Positions 1 to 13,008 of a DNA stretch of 64,000 bases are shown here, one piece after another. The notes beneath the pieces were generated by a model, which had not been told where the DNA came from, ran no database searches, and saw only the letters and a list, made by a program, of their open reading frames with translations. This DNA is from Lysobacterales bacterium 66-474 (GTDB taxonomy: Bacteria; Pseudomonadota; Gammaproteobacteria; Xanthomonadales; Rhodanobacteraceae). The DNA lies in NCBI GenBank assembly GCA_001899805.1, contig MKWP01000014.1:496001-560000 (forward strand), in the 5' to 3' direction. The position numbers were made by a program, and so were the translations under genes. The first letter of the stretch is position 1, and every line of letters begins with the position of its first letter.

Positions 1-60
1 ATGGACCGGGTGCTGGAACTGACGGGCGGGGCGCTGCATCCCATGTTGCACGACGTTTGA
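1..60 (+). CDS. lolD: C-terminal end of probable LolD, lipoprotein-release ABC ATPase (partial)
   Basis: Only the last 19 codons and a TGA are in the window; the gene begins upstream. The reading frame is open from base 1 and ends in a tail (M-D-R-V-L-E-L then G-G-A-L) that resembles the C-terminal strand of LolD ATPases, which commonly end with a DRVL-x-L-x-x-G sequence. In Xanthomonadales lolC/E and lolD lie directly upstream of comEC, which supports the call. LolD would power release of outer-membrane lipoproteins from the inner membrane. No catalytic motif is visible in so short a piece, so the identification rests on the tail and on gene order. Confidence 0.5.
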   Translation: MDRVLELTGGALHPMLHDV

Positions 61-67
61 TCACGCG

Positions 68-2428
68 ATGGACGCGCGCAAGGATCGCCGCGCAGTCCGG
101 AACACGCCAGGCATGCTTGCCGGCGCGCTGGCGGTTCTCGCGGGGGCGATTGCAGTGCAGGCGTTGCCTGCATTGCCGCCGCATTGGGTCGATGGATTGC
201 TTGCATGCGTGGCGCTTGCAGGAGGCGCCGCCTGCGTGCGCTGGCGTGCGCCGGGGCTGCCGTGGTGTCTGGCGATTGCACTGGCCGCATTCGCGTGGAC
301 CGCGTGGCGTGCCGACCTCGCGATGCAGGCGCGTTTGCCGCATGCGCTGGAAAAGCAGGACATCCTGGTCACCGGCACGGTCATGGATCTGCCACGGGCG
401 CAGGATGATTCGACGCGTTTCGACTTCGACATCGCAAGCGCGCGATTCGACGGTGGTTCGGTGCCGGTGCGCGGCCCCGTGCGCTTGTCGTGGTACGCAT
501 CGCGCACGCAGCCACCGCCTGCGATTCCAGCGTGCTCGACATGGCGCATCCGGGTGCGGATGAAGCGTCCGCATGGGCTGGTCAATCCCGGCGGTTTCGA
601 TTTCGAGCGCTCGGCGTTGCAGAAGGGCATCATCGCGACCGGTTACGTGCGCGACGACCTGGCCAACGCGATGCTGCGCGCCGGCGCCTGCGTCGATGGA
701 ATCCGCGCGCGCGTCGCCACTGCCATCGAAACGGCCTCGCCGAACGACGCCCACGCCGCGCGCCTGTTGCGCGCCTTGAGTGTCGGGGACGAGCGTGCGC
801 TGGACGAGCACGACTGGCAGGTGGTGCGCGCGACCGGCATCAGCCACCTGATCGCCATTTCGGGCTTCCATGTCGGGCTGGCGGCGGTGTTTGGTGCGTT
901 GCTGGTACGGCTTGTGTGGTGGGTGTTTCCGGTGCTCGCACTGCGACTCGCGCGGCCGCTCGCGGAAGCGGCCATCGCGTTTCCGGCGTCGCTTGCCTAC
1001 GGCGCGCTGGCGGGCTTCGGCCTGCCGACCACGCGCACGCTGCTGATGATCGCAGTGGTGGCGGGCTGGCGCCTGTTCAGGCGCGGCGGCGGTTTCGGCG
1101 GAGGGTTCGGGTTGGCGCTGGCGGCGATCCTGGTCGTCGATCCGCTGTCGGTCCTTTCGGCGGGTTTCTGGCTGTCGTTCGCGGGTGTGGCGTTGCTGGC
1201 GTGGACGCTTGCGCGCGACAACGGTTGGCGCGGGCATCTCAAGGAAATCGGCCTGGCGCCGCTGCTGATGACGCTGGCCTTGTTGCCGTTGACCGTATGG
1301 TTTTTCGGACAAGCCTCGCTGGTCGGCCCGCTCGCCAACCTCGTCGCGGTGCCGTTCGTGAGTTTCGTGATCGTGCCGATCGATCTTGCCGCGTGTGCGT
1401 TGTTGTTCGCATGGCCGTGGGCGGGGCAGCACATGCTGCATGTTTGTGCATACCTGGTCGATGGCCTGTGGTGGTTTCTCGTGCATCTCGCGGCATGGCG
1501 GCCGGCCATGCAATACCTTCCGGAGGCTTCGCTGCTCGCATTCGTGCTGGGTTGCATCGGGGCGATCTGGTTGCTGGCACCGCGTGGGGTGCCGGCACGC
1601 GCGCTGGGAGCATGCCTGTTGTTGCCATTGTGCTGGCCGCGCATCCTGCCGCCCGCGGACGGCGCATTCCGCGCGACGGTGATCGACGTGGGGCAGGGCC
1701 TGTCGGTGCTGGTACGCACCCGCGGTCACGTGTTGCTGGTCGATGCCGGGGCGCGCTATCCGTCCGGGTTCGACCTGGGCGAGGCCGCGGTGGTGCCGAC
1801 CCTGCATGCACTCGGGGTCGCGCATCTCGACGGGCTGATCGTCAGCCACGGCGACAACGACCATGCCGGCGGCGCGGTGGCGGTGCTGGCGGCGTATCCC
1901 GGCACGCCGACATGGGGCGGCGAACCCGCGCGCGGTCCGGTGCCGATGCGGCAGTGCCACGCCGGCCAGCATTGGCGCTGGGATGGCGTGGACTTCCGGG
2001 TGCTGCGTCCGCCCGCGCCCGTCTCCTTGAAAGGCAACGACGCGGGCTGCGTGCTGTTGGTGACGGGGGCGGGTGGGCGGTTGTTGCTGCCGGCGGACAC
2101 CTCGTCGCAGGTGGAACCCGACATCGTGCGCGCGTTCCCGCGCGGCGCACCATTGGTGCTGGTGGTGCCGCACCATGGCAGCAAGACCTCATCCAGCCCC
2201 GCCTACCTCGAAGCGCTCCAGCCACATCTGGCGATCGCCTCGACCGGCTACTTGAACGGCTATCACCACCCGGCGCCTGCAGTCGTGGCGCGTTATGCCG
2301 GTCTGGGCATTCCGCTGCTCGACACGCCGGAGACGGGCGCGGTTCGCGTCGCATTTCCGGTCGACGGGCCACCGCATGTCGTATCCGAGGAGCGTGTGCG
2401 GCAGTCGCATTATTGGCGTGAGCACTGA
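68..2428 (+). CDS. comEC: ComEC/Rec2 family DNA-uptake channel protein
   Basis: A 786-residue inner-membrane protein that would form the channel carrying single-stranded DNA into the cytoplasm during natural transformation. The N-terminus (about 15-70) is hydrophobic with a DUF4131-like region; the competence domain with many membrane segments spans about 210-500, including the G-I-S-H-L-I-A-I-S-G-F-H stretch typical of the family; the C-terminal third is a metallo-beta-lactamase-like domain starting at D540-V-G-Q-G. Its metal motif S-H-G-D-N-D-H is at 593-599 and a P-H-H-G-S motif has histidines 702 and 703. Length is normal for proteobacterial ComEC. It starts 7 bases after the lolD stop. 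The rest of the DNA-uptake machinery is not in this window. Confidence 0.93.
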   Translation: MDARKDRRAVRNTPGMLAGALAVLAGAIAVQALPALPPHWVDGLLACVALAGGAACVRWRAPGLPWCLAIALAAFAWTAWRADLAMQARLPHALEKQDILVTGTVMDLPRAQDDSTRFDFDIASARFDGGSVPVRGPVRLSWYASRTQPPPAIPACSTWRIRVRMKRPHGLVNPGGFDFERSALQKGIIATGYVRDDLANAMLRAGACVDGIRARVATAIETASPNDAHAARLLRALSVGDERALDEHDWQVVRATGISHLIAISGFHVGLAAVFGALLVRLVWWVFPVLALRLARPLAEAAIAFPASLAYGALAGFGLPTTRTLLMIAVVAGWRLFRRGGGFGGGFGLALAAILVVDPLSVLSAGFWLSFAGVALLAWTLARDNGWRGHLKEIGLAPLLMTLALLPLTVWFFGQASLVGPLANLVAVPFVSFVIVPIDLAACALLFAWPWAGQHMLHVCAYLVDGLWWFLVHLAAWRPAMQYLPEASLLAFVLGCIGAIWLLAPRGVPARALGACLLLPLCWPRILPPADGAFRATVIDVGQGLSVLVRTRGHVLLVDAGARYPSGFDLGEAAVVPTLHALGVAHLDGLIVSHGDNDHAGGAVAVLAAYPGTPTWGGEPARGPVPMRQCHAGQHWRWDGVDFRVLRPPAPVSLKGNDAGCVLLVTGAGGRLLLPADTSSQVEPDIVRAFPRGAPLVLVVPHHGSKTSSSPAYLEALQPHLAIASTGYLNGYHHPAPAVVARYAGLGIPLLDTPETGAVRVAFPVDGPPHVVSEERVRQSHYWREH

Positions 2429-2481
2429 TCGTGCCCGTCGCGGAAAGCGACGCCGGTCACGCAAGCCGCACTCCATTGCGC

Positions 2482-2490
2482 TGGTATGAT
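2482..2490 (+). promoter_or_regulatory. possible extended -10 promoter element before exbB
   Basis: TG-N-TATGAT lies in the 100-base gap after comEC, 38 bases before the GTG of the ExbB-like gene. The extended -10 form fits sigma-70 promoters that need no good -35, and none is seen 17 bases upstream. It would let exbB-exbD-msbA-lpxK be transcribed separately from comEC. This is inference from one element. Confidence 0.3.
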
Positions 2491-2528
2491 GCCGCAGCAT
2501 TGCAAAATACCCGCAGTGGAGGTCGCAA

Positions 2529-3206
2529 GTGTTTGAAATCCTGAAGGCGGGCGGCTGGGGAATGGTGCCCATCCTGGTGTGTTCGGCGGTCGGCCTCGCG
2601 ATCGTGCTGGAGCGCTTCTGGACCCTGCGCCGCAATGCAGTACTGCCCCCCGGTCTTGGCGACCAGGTGCGCAGCTGGGCGCACTCGCAACAGCTCAACA
2701 CCGCGCACATCCAGGCATTGCGCGAGAACTCGCCACTCGGCGAGTTGCTCGCCAGCGCGCTGGAAGTGCGCAACCGCTCGCGCGCCGAAATCAAGGAGCG
2801 CATCGAGGACACCGGCCGACACGTGGTGCACGGCCTCGAACGCTACCTCAACACGCTCGGCACGATCGCCCTGATCGGTCCGCTGCTGGGCCTGCTCGGC
2901 ACGGTGTTCGGACTGATCCGGATGTTCCTCGCGGTGATGGTGTCGGGAGTGGGCGATCCCATGAAGATGGCCGGCGGCATCGGCGAGGCGCTGGTGTGCA
3001 CCGCATCCGGCCTGGTGGTCGCGATTCCGGCCTATGTGCTGCACCGCTATTTCCGGTCGAAGGTGCGGGGTTACGTGGTGCAGATGGAAAAGCAGGCCAC
3101 CGCGTTGCTGGATGAGTTGGCGGCGGCGCGTCCGCTTCCGGTCGATGCGCGCGCGCCTGCCGCTGCCACCACCACGGCGCCGCGCACCGCGCGTGTCGCA
3201 TCCTGA
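2529..3206 (+). CDS. exbB: MotA/TolQ/ExbB-family proton channel subunit
   Basis: A 225-residue inner-membrane protein with three predicted membrane segments, near residues 8-28, 110-137 and 150-177. The last two carry the family's small-residue signature (L-I-G-P-L-L-G-L-L-G-T-V-F-G and G-G-I-G-E-A-L). With the next gene it would form a proton-driven stator that energises TonB or Tol-type outer-membrane work. GTG at 2529 is chosen because GGAGG lies about 8 bases upstream; there is no ATG nearby in frame. In Xanthomonadales this ExbB-ExbD pair is regularly found before msbA and lpxK, so it may serve envelope biogenesis rather than a particular siderophore receptor. ExbB versus TolQ cannot be settled by sequence alone. 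Confidence 0.88.
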   Translation: MFEILKAGGWGMVPILVCSAVGLAIVLERFWTLRRNAVLPPGLGDQVRSWAHSQQLNTAHIQALRENSPLGELLASALEVRNRSRAEIKERIEDTGRHVVHGLERYLNTLGTIALIGPLLGLLGTVFGLIRMFLAVMVSGVGDPMKMAGGIGEALVCTASGLVVAIPAYVLHRYFRSKVRGYVVQMEKQATALLDELAAARPLPVDARAPAAATTTAPRTARVAS

Positions 3207-3218
3207 GGGAACGCCGCG

Positions 3219-3647
3219 ATGCGCATCGGCAACGACAACGCCGACGAATTCGAAATCAACGTGGTCAGCCTGATCGACGTGCTGCTGACCCTGTTGATGT
3301 TCTTCGTGCTGACCACGACCTTCGTGCAGCAGGGGCACATGAAGGTGTCGCTGCCGCAGGCCAGCGATGCCGCAAGCGCGCCGAGCAAGGACGAACTGGT
3401 GGTGGTGGTCGACAAGGAAGGCCATTTCTTCGTCGCCAACAACCGCGTGCTGGGCGACGACGAGGCCACCTTGAAGCGCGCGATCGAGGCGGTCGCCGGC
3501 AGCGACCACGAGCGCCCGGTATTGCTGCGCGCCGACGGCATGACCCCGCACCAGGCCGTGGTGACAGCGATGGATGCGCTGGGCCAGCTCGGCTTCACGC
3601 GTCTGTCCATCGCCACCGCGCCGCCCGCGGGAGCCGTCGCGCAATGA
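3219..3647 (+). CDS. exbD: ExbD/TolR-family protein
   Basis: A 142-residue protein with one N-terminal membrane helix (about 15-37) followed by a periplasmic domain. The helix contains the essential protonatable aspartate at residue 20 (V-S-L-I-D-V-L-L-T-L-L), the ion-path residue of ExbD/TolR. It follows the ExbB-like gene by 12 bases and overlaps msbA by four bases (ATGA), so translation is probably coupled. It is the partner of the upstream channel protein. Size and topology are normal for the family. Confidence 0.9.
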   Translation: MRIGNDNADEFEINVVSLIDVLLTLLMFFVLTTTFVQQGHMKVSLPQASDAASAPSKDELVVVVDKEGHFFVANNRVLGDDEATLKRAIEAVAGSDHERPVLLRADGMTPHQAVVTAMDALGQLGFTRLSIATAPPAGAVAQ

Positions 3648-5419
3648 ACGAGGCGGCATCGCACGCGGATTCGGACGCAACCATTTACCGGCGCCTGTTG
3701 GGCCTGCTGCACCCGTATCGTACCGCCGTGGCGGCCACCGTCCTGGCGATGGTGGTCGATGCCGCCTGCATGACCCTGTTCGCGCGGGTCATCAAGCCGC
3801 TGATCGACAAGCTGTTCGTGGTGCGCGATCCGCAGGTGATCTTCTGGATGCCGCTGATCATCGTCGCCATTTTTTTCGTGCGCAGCATCGCCGTGTACGT
3901 CGAAACCTACGGATCCGCCTATGTCGGCCGCGGCGTGGTGCAGGACATGCGTCGCCGCATCTTCGACAAATACCTGCACATGCCGACGGCGTTCTTCGAC
4001 CACGAATCGTCCGGCCAGCAGATCTCGCGCATCACCTATACCAGCGAGCAGGTGGCGCAGGCCACCACCGATTCCGCCAAGACCGCGATCGTGGATGGGC
4101 TGACGGTGGTCGGCCTGGTCGCGGTGATGCTGTGGACGAGCTGGCAGCTTTCCCTCGCGCTGCTGGTGATGGTGCCGATGATCGGTTTGCTGGTCACCTA
4201 CGTCAGCCGGCGCTATCGCCGCATCAACGTGACGATTCAGGACGTGGTCGGACGCGTCACCGGCGTGGTCGAGGAAGTGGTCGGCGCGCATCGCGAGGTG
4301 AAGGTGTTCGGCGGTCAGGACTACGAATCGAAGCGGTTCGACGAGGTCACCGACCGTACCCGCAAACTGAACGTCAAGGTCGCCGCCACCAATGGCCTGT
4401 CCACCGCGTTCGTGCAACTGGCCGCCGCGATCGCGCTGGCGTTGATCGTGTTTTTCGCGACCCGTCCGTTCATGCTGGACAACGAGTTCACGGCCGGATC
4501 GTTCGCCACGCTGTTCCTGTGCATGGGCGGCATCCTGCCGTCGCTGAAACGCCTGACCACCGTGCAATCCAGCATCCAGCGGGGGCTCGCGGCGGCGGCG
4601 GAGTTGTTCGGGATCCTCGACGCGCCGACCGAACGCGACAGCGGCACCGTGACGCTCACGCGTAGTCGCGGCGACATCGAATTCCGCGACGTGCACCTGA
4701 CCTATGCGGGCGCCGACGTGGCGGCATTGCGTGGCATTTCGTTGAGCTGTCCCGCCGGCGCGGTCACGGCCCTGGTCGGCCGCTCCGGCAGCGGCAAGAG
4801 CAGCATGGCCAGCCTGATCCCGCGGTTTTACGAACCGACGTCGGGCGTGCTGTTGCTGGATGGCCGACCGCTGGATGATTACACCTTGCGCAGCTTGCGC
4901 GCACAGATCGCGTGGGTCGGCCAGGACGTGGTGCTGTTCGACGACACCATCGCGAAAAACATCGCCTACGGCGCGTTGGCCGGCGCCGGCGAGGCGGACA
5001 TCCTCGCCGCGGCCGAAGCGGCCAACGCGATGGAGTTCATCCGCGGCTTGCCGGACGGCATCCACAGCAGGGTGGGCGAGGGCGGGGCATTGCTGTCGGG
5101 CGGACAACGCCAGCGCATCGCGGTCGCGCGTGCGCTGTTGAAGGACGCACCGATCCTGGTGCTGGACGAGGCCACCAGCGCACTCGATACCGAATCCGAA
5201 CGCCTGATCCAGGACGCGTTGTCGCGCCTGATGAAGAACCGCACCACGCTGGTGATCGCGCACCGGCTGTCCACCGTCGAGCACGCCGACCAGATCGTGG
5301 TACTCGACCAGGGCCATATCGTCGAACGCGGCAGCCACGCCGAATTGCTGGCGCGGGGCGGCAAGTACGCCGCGCTGTACCACCTGCAGTTCCGCGAAGC
5401 GGCGACGGCCGCGGCCTGA
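3644..5419 (+). CDS. msbA: MsbA, lipid A-core flippase (ABC exporter)
   Basis: A 591-residue half-transporter: six membrane helices in the first ~320 residues fused to an ATPase domain. ATPase motifs are all present: Walker A G-R-S-G-S-G-K-S-S at 379-387 with K385, the signature L-S-G-G-Q at 484-488, Walker B ending in D508-E509, and the switch histidine H540. It would flip lipid A-core across the inner membrane as a homodimer. The downstream lpxK and the characteristic gene order support MsbA over other ABC exporters. It overlaps exbD by four bases. Confidence 0.94.
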   Translation: MNEAASHADSDATIYRRLLGLLHPYRTAVAATVLAMVVDAACMTLFARVIKPLIDKLFVVRDPQVIFWMPLIIVAIFFVRSIAVYVETYGSAYVGRGVVQDMRRRIFDKYLHMPTAFFDHESSGQQISRITYTSEQVAQATTDSAKTAIVDGLTVVGLVAVMLWTSWQLSLALLVMVPMIGLLVTYVSRRYRRINVTIQDVVGRVTGVVEEVVGAHREVKVFGGQDYESKRFDEVTDRTRKLNVKVAATNGLSTAFVQLAAAIALALIVFFATRPFMLDNEFTAGSFATLFLCMGGILPSLKRLTTVQSSIQRGLAAAAELFGILDAPTERDSGTVTLTRSRGDIEFRDVHLTYAGADVAALRGISLSCPAGAVTALVGRSGSGKSSMASLIPRFYEPTSGVLLLDGRPLDDYTLRSLRAQIAWVGQDVVLFDDTIAKNIAYGALAGAGEADILAAAEAANAMEFIRGLPDGIHSRVGEGGALLSGGQRQRIAVARALLKDAPILVLDEATSALDTESERLIQDALSRLMKNRTTLVIAHRLSTVEHADQIVVLDQGHIVERGSHAELLARGGKYAALYHLQFREAATAAA

Positions 5420-5433
5420 GCGCGGGCGCCGCC

Positions 5434-6420
5434 GTGGCCATCTTGGACGATCTGCAAAACCGCTGGTATGGAGATCGCGCGCCGCCCTGGTGGACGCTGC
5501 CCCTGGCCGCGCTGTATCGCGTCGCGACTGCGGCGCGCCGCGGGATGTATCGCCGCGGCTGGTTGCGCAGCGAACGGATGCCCGTTCCCGTGATCATCGT
5601 CGGCAACATCGTTGCTGGTGGCGCCGGCAAGACGCCGCTGACCATCGCACTCGTGGAAGCCTTGCGCGCACGCGGCTTCAGGCCCGGCGTGGTCAGCCGT
5701 GGCTACGGTGGTACCGCGAGCGCGCCGATGCTGCTCGACGCGCGGCCTGATCCCGCAACGGTGGGCGACGAGCCCGCGCTGATCCGCATGCGTACGGGTG
5801 CACCCGTGGCCGTGGCCGCGGAGCGCGCCGATGCGGTGCGGCTGCTGTTGTCCGAAGCCGTCGATGTCGCCGTCTCCGACGATGGCCTGCAGCGCTATGC
5901 GATTGCACACGATGTCGAAATTTGCGTGATCGACGGCACGCGCCGCTTCGGCAACGGGCGCCTGTTGCCAGCCGGGCCATTGCGCGAACCCGAATCACGT
6001 TTGCGCGATGTCGATTTCATCGTGTGCAATGGCGGCGAGGCGCGCGATGGCGAAGTCCAGATGCGGCTTGCGATTTCGAACGCCGTTGCGCTCGCCGAAC
6101 CCGCGCGCACTTCACCGTTGACGGCGTTCTCCGGCCAACGCGTGCACGCGATCGCCGGCATCGGCCACCCGCCGCGTTTTTTCGATGCGCTGCGCGCGCT
6201 TGGCGTCGACGTGATCCCGCATCCGTTCCCCGATCACCATCGTTATGCGCCGTCCGATCTCGACTTTGGCGGCGGCTTGCCGCTGCTGATGACCGAAAAG
6301 GATGCCGTGAAATGCCGCGCGTTCGCGCGATCCGATTGGTGGAGCGTGCCGGTGACCGCTGAACTTCCCGCGGATTTTCTCGATGCGGTGGCGGCGCGGT
6401 TGAAGGCACCGTCAACCTGA
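5434..6420 (+). CDS. lpxK: LpxK, tetraacyldisaccharide 4'-kinase
   Basis: A 328-residue membrane-associated kinase that adds the 4'-phosphate to the lipid A disaccharide precursor. The P-loop G-N-I-V-A-G-G-A-G-K-T begins at residue 57, with K66, followed by the G-V-V-S-R-G-Y-G-G motif typical of LpxK; an S-D-D-G-L-Q motif is found further on. The GTG at 5434 is chosen because it gives the family's usual N-terminus (hydrophobic, Trp-Tyr-rich) and starts 14 bases after msbA; frames extending further upstream run inside msbA. Its last nine bases overlap the end of the convergent antiporter gene. Confidence 0.93.
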   Translation: MAILDDLQNRWYGDRAPPWWTLPLAALYRVATAARRGMYRRGWLRSERMPVPVIIVGNIVAGGAGKTPLTIALVEALRARGFRPGVVSRGYGGTASAPMLLDARPDPATVGDEPALIRMRTGAPVAVAAERADAVRLLLSEAVDVAVSDDGLQRYAIAHDVEICVIDGTRRFGNGRLLPAGPLREPESRLRDVDFIVCNGGEARDGEVQMRLAISNAVALAEPARTSPLTAFSGQRVHAIAGIGHPPRFFDALRALGVDVIPHPFPDHHRYAPSDLDFGGGLPLLMTEKDAVKCRAFARSDWWSVPVTAELPADFLDAVAARLKAPST

Positions 6421-7599
6421 CCGGCCTGCCGTGGCCGCTGGAGACTCCGGCTGTTTCAACAGCAGCGCCAGGAACGGCGGGGCGATGATCGACGTCAGCA
6501 ACGACATCGCGATGATCACGGCGTAGAGCACGTCGCCGAACACGCCGGCGGACAGCCCCAGCGCGGCCACCACGATGCCGACCTCGCCGCGCGGGACCAT
6601 GCCGACGCCCACGATCAGCGCGCTGCGCGGGCCCAAGCGGATGGCACCCAGCCAGCCGCCCACCAGCTTGGTCGCGATCGCGAGCAGGGTCGCGGCCAGC
6701 AGCAGCCACAACGCTTCCGCGCTGGCGAGTTTCGCCAGTTCGACCCTGGCGCCGGTGAGCACGAAGAAGAATGGTGTCAACAAGGCCAGCAGCGGTTGCA
6801 TCTGTTCCTCCAGCCGCGCACGCTGGTGGGTTTCCGACGCGATCATCCCGGCGAGGAAGGCGCCGATGATCGCGGCGAGGCCGAAGCGCGTGGAGACCCA
6901 TGCAAGGCCCAGGCACAACGCCAGCACCACCAGCAGCGGCGACATCGGATTGCGCGCGCGATCCAGCCAGTGCGAACCGCGCCGCATCATCCAGGTGCCC
7001 AGCCAGCCCACCACCAACACGAAACCCACCGCTTCCGCCGCCACTACCACGAGCGAGCCGATGCGCAGCGAGCCACCGGCCTGGATCGCGACCACCACGC
7101 CCAACAGCAGCATCGCGAGGATGTCGTCGATCACCGCTGCGCCCAGGATCACGCGGCTCTCGATGCGGTGCAACGCGCCCATGCCCTTCAGCACGCTCGC
7201 GGTGATGCCGGCCGACGTCGCCACGAATGCCGCGGCGACGAACAGCGAGCGCGGCCAGTCGGGCCCGATCGAATGCGCCCAGAGGGCGCCGCACACGAAG
7301 GGGATCACCACGCCGATCACGCCGACCGCAAACGCGCTGCCGCCAACCCGCTTCACGTCGTCGAGGCGGGTCTCCAGGCCGACCGCGAACAACAGCAACA
7401 CCACGCCGATTTCGGACAGGACGTCCAGTGGCTCGCTCGGGGTGATCCAGCCGAACACCGAGGGTCCGACCACGCAGCCCGCGACGATCTGGCCCACCAC
7501 GTCGGGTAGCCGGATCGACCGCGCCAGCCAGCCGCCGACCTGCGCAGCGGCGAAGATCACGAAGACTTCCAGCAGGATCGTGGTGGGGTGGCCCATCAC
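6412..7599 (-). CDS. CPA2-family cation:proton antiporter (KefB/Na+-H+ exchanger type)
   Basis: A 395-residue, almost entirely hydrophobic protein with about 12 membrane segments matching the Na_H_Exchanger domain. It has the early P-D-V-V-G-Q-I-V-A-G motif and the L-L-L-F-A-V-G-L-E-T stretch of KefB/KefC-like antiporters. There is no C-terminal TrkA-N nucleotide-binding domain, so it is a stand-alone transporter, not a full Kef channel. The ion, Na+ or K+, cannot be told from sequence. The first codon is GTG at 7599, directly followed by ATG at 7596, either of which may be used. It converges with lpxK. Confidence 0.85.
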   Translation of the reverse strand: MMGHPTTILLEVFVIFAAAQVGGWLARSIRLPDVVGQIVAGCVVGPSVFGWITPSEPLDVLSEIGVVLLLFAVGLETRLDDVKRVGGSAFAVGVIGVVIPFVCGALWAHSIGPDWPRSLFVAAAFVATSAGITASVLKGMGALHRIESRVILGAAVIDDILAMLLLGVVVAIQAGGSLRIGSLVVVAAEAVGFVLVVGWLGTWMMRRGSHWLDRARNPMSPLLVVLALCLGLAWVSTRFGLAAIIGAFLAGMIASETHQRARLEEQMQPLLALLTPFFFVLTGARVELAKLASAEALWLLLAATLLAIATKLVGGWLGAIRLGPRSALIVGVGMVPRGEVGIVVAALGLSAGVFGDVLYAVIIAMSLLTSIIAPPFLALLLKQPESPAATAGRSG

Positions 7600-7761
7600 G
7601 CGATGCTACAGGGCGCACAGGTCTTGCGAGGTGCCGATGCGAACCTTGATACGGAGCGGCTGTTGTGGAAAGTTAGGGCGAGGACGGACGTCTACGCGAT
7701 GCCGGTGGCATCGCGTGCCCGGTCGAGCGCCCGGCCAAGGATGGCCGGGCTGGTGCCCGGT

Positions 7762-7826
7762 GCCATGGATGGCTGCTTGTCGAAAGCATTGTGATCGCTG
7801 CAGCGATCACGGACGATCGCAAAAAC
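7762..7826 (+). repeat. copy 1 of a degenerate intergenic repeat flanking the MFS gene
   Basis: This intergenic stretch contains GCCATGGATGGC (7762-7773) and, at 7805-7826, a 22-base motif that matches 19 of 22 bases of a motif at 9445-9466. Both copies have the same two blocks in the same order and orientation, one on each side of the MFS gene. Similar ATGGATGGC-containing elements recur between genes in Rhodanobacteraceae-type genomes as far as I recall. No coding function is seen. Confidence 0.5.
7791..7810. terminator. perfect 20-bp palindrome downstream of the MFS gene
   Basis: GTGATCGCTGCAGCGATCAC is its own reverse complement. It lies 16 bases beyond the stop codon of the leftward MFS gene. 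As RNA it could form a stem only with a few bases opened as a loop; a short A-rich run follows on the plus strand but there is no T-run on the leftward transcript. It may be a weak terminator or a dyad protein site. Confidence 0.35.
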
Positions 7827-9244
7827 TATGCCGCGGTTTCGGGCGTGGTGACCGGCCTCCGCAGCGGCCGGTCGTGACGCAGCCGGGTAAACACATATAC
7901 GGCGACCAACGACACGGCAGCCATCACCAGCACCGCAGCACGGAAGCCGCGCACGTAGGCGGCGGGGTCGTGATGGTGGCCTTGCAGGAAAATGGCCAGC
8001 AGCCACGACGACAGCGCGATGCCGAAACTGATCACGAGGTATTGCACCGCCGACGTCACCGACGATGCCTGTGCCGCGCGGTCGGGCCCCAGGTCGACGA
8101 AGGCGAGCGTGTTCATCGCCGTGTACTGCAGCGACATTACGAAGCCGTACGCGAACATCAGCAGCGCGATCGCCCACCACGGGGTGGTGGCGCCGAACAA
8201 CGCGAAGCAGGCCAGCAGGAAGGTGGCCAGCGCGGTGTTGACGAACAGCGTGTGCCTGTAGCCATGGCGCTTCAGGATGCGGTCGATCAGGAACTTCATC
8301 AGCACCATGGCGACCGCCTGCGGCACGATCATCAAGCCGGCCATGGTCGGTGACCAGCCGCAGCCGATCTGCAGGAACAGCATCAGGATGAACGACAACC
8401 CGGCCGTGCCCAGTCGCGTGCACATGCCGCCGGCGACCGCGATCGTGAAGCTGCGCACCTTGAACAGCGTCAAGTCCACGACGGGGTGCCTGGCGCGACG
8501 GCCATAGCGCCAATACGCGAATGCCGCGAACACGCCAATCGCCCCGGCGATCGCGGCATTGCGGTAGTCGCCGTCGCCGGCGGTTTCCGCGGCGATCAGC
8601 AACAACCCGGATGCAACGGCGAACAGTGCGAACCCGATCCAGTCGAACGGGCGGCGTTCGCCGCGGAAATCGGGCATGTGGGTGCGGTTGAGCCACAGCC
8701 CGACGATGCCGACCGGCACGTTGACCAGGAAGATCCAGCGCCACGATGCGTATTGCGACAGCACGCCGCCCAGCAACGGCCCCAGCACCGGACCGAGCAG
8801 GCCGGGAATCCCGGCGGTGCTCATCGCGGCCACGAAATCCTTCGGCCCGAACGCGCGCACCAGCACATAGCGACCGATCGGCATCAGCAGCGCACCGCCG
8901 ATGCCCTGCAGCACGCGCGCCGCGACCAGTTGCGGCAGGCTTTGCGAAATGCCGCACGCGAGCGAACCCAGCGTGAAGATCAGCACCGAGGCCGCGAATA
9001 CCCGGCGCGTGCCGAAGCGGTCGGACAGCCAAGCGCTGGCGGGGATGCAGATCGCCAGCGTCAGCACGTAGCTGGTCAGCGCGGTCTTCAGGGAGATCGG
9101 CGGCACCGACAGCGCGTGCGCGATGCTCGGCACCGCGGTGTTGACGATGGTCGAGTCCAGCGTCTGCATGAAAAACGCGGCCGCGACCAGCCAGATCAGG
9201 CCGCGCATCCGCGCGATGCCGTCGGGGGAACTCGCTTGGGGCAT
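7826..9244 (-). CDS. MFS drug/solute exporter, DHA2 (EmrB/QacA) family
   Basis: About 472 residues with roughly 14 hydrophobic helices, the layout of DHA2 proton-driven exporters. Helix 1 carries the M-Q-T-L-D-S-T-I-V-N-T-A-V-P motif diagnostic of EmrB/QacA-type transporters, and a later stretch has G-G-A-L-L-M-P-I-G-R (motif C region nearby: P-G-L-L-G-P-V-L-G-P-L-L-G-G). The substrate is unknown. The ATG at 9244 is preferred; a TTG nine codons upstream (9271) is also in frame, and neither has a clear ribosome site. No membrane-fusion partner gene is adjacent, so it may act in the inner membrane alone. It is flanked on both sides by copies of an intergenic repeat. Confidence 0.85.
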   Translation of the reverse strand: MPQASSPDGIARMRGLIWLVAAAFFMQTLDSTIVNTAVPSIAHALSVPPISLKTALTSYVLTLAICIPASAWLSDRFGTRRVFAASVLIFTLGSLACGISQSLPQLVAARVLQGIGGALLMPIGRYVLVRAFGPKDFVAAMSTAGIPGLLGPVLGPLLGGVLSQYASWRWIFLVNVPVGIVGLWLNRTHMPDFRGERRPFDWIGFALFAVASGLLLIAAETAGDGDYRNAAIAGAIGVFAAFAYWRYGRRARHPVVDLTLFKVRSFTIAVAGGMCTRLGTAGLSFILMLFLQIGCGWSPTMAGLMIVPQAVAMVLMKFLIDRILKRHGYRHTLFVNTALATFLLACFALFGATTPWWAIALLMFAYGFVMSLQYTAMNTLAFVDLGPDRAAQASSVTSAVQYLVISFGIALSSWLLAIFLQGHHHDPAAYVRGFRAAVLVMAAVSLVAVYVFTRLRHDRPLRRPVTTPETAA

Positions 9245-12969
<3,725 letters not shown>

Positions 12970-12970
<1 letters not shown>

Positions 12971-12998
12971 TCCGCCCGGCGTTTGCGGCCGGACGGAT
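12970..12998. terminator. hairpin between convergent epmA and aqpZ
   Basis: Arms 12970-12980 and 12988-12998 form an 11-bp G+C-rich stem with one mismatch and a 7-base loop. It sits in the 38-base gap between the two convergent genes and could stop transcripts from both sides. There is no T-run. Confidence 0.55.
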
Positions 12999-13008
12999 CG
13001 GGTTGGCG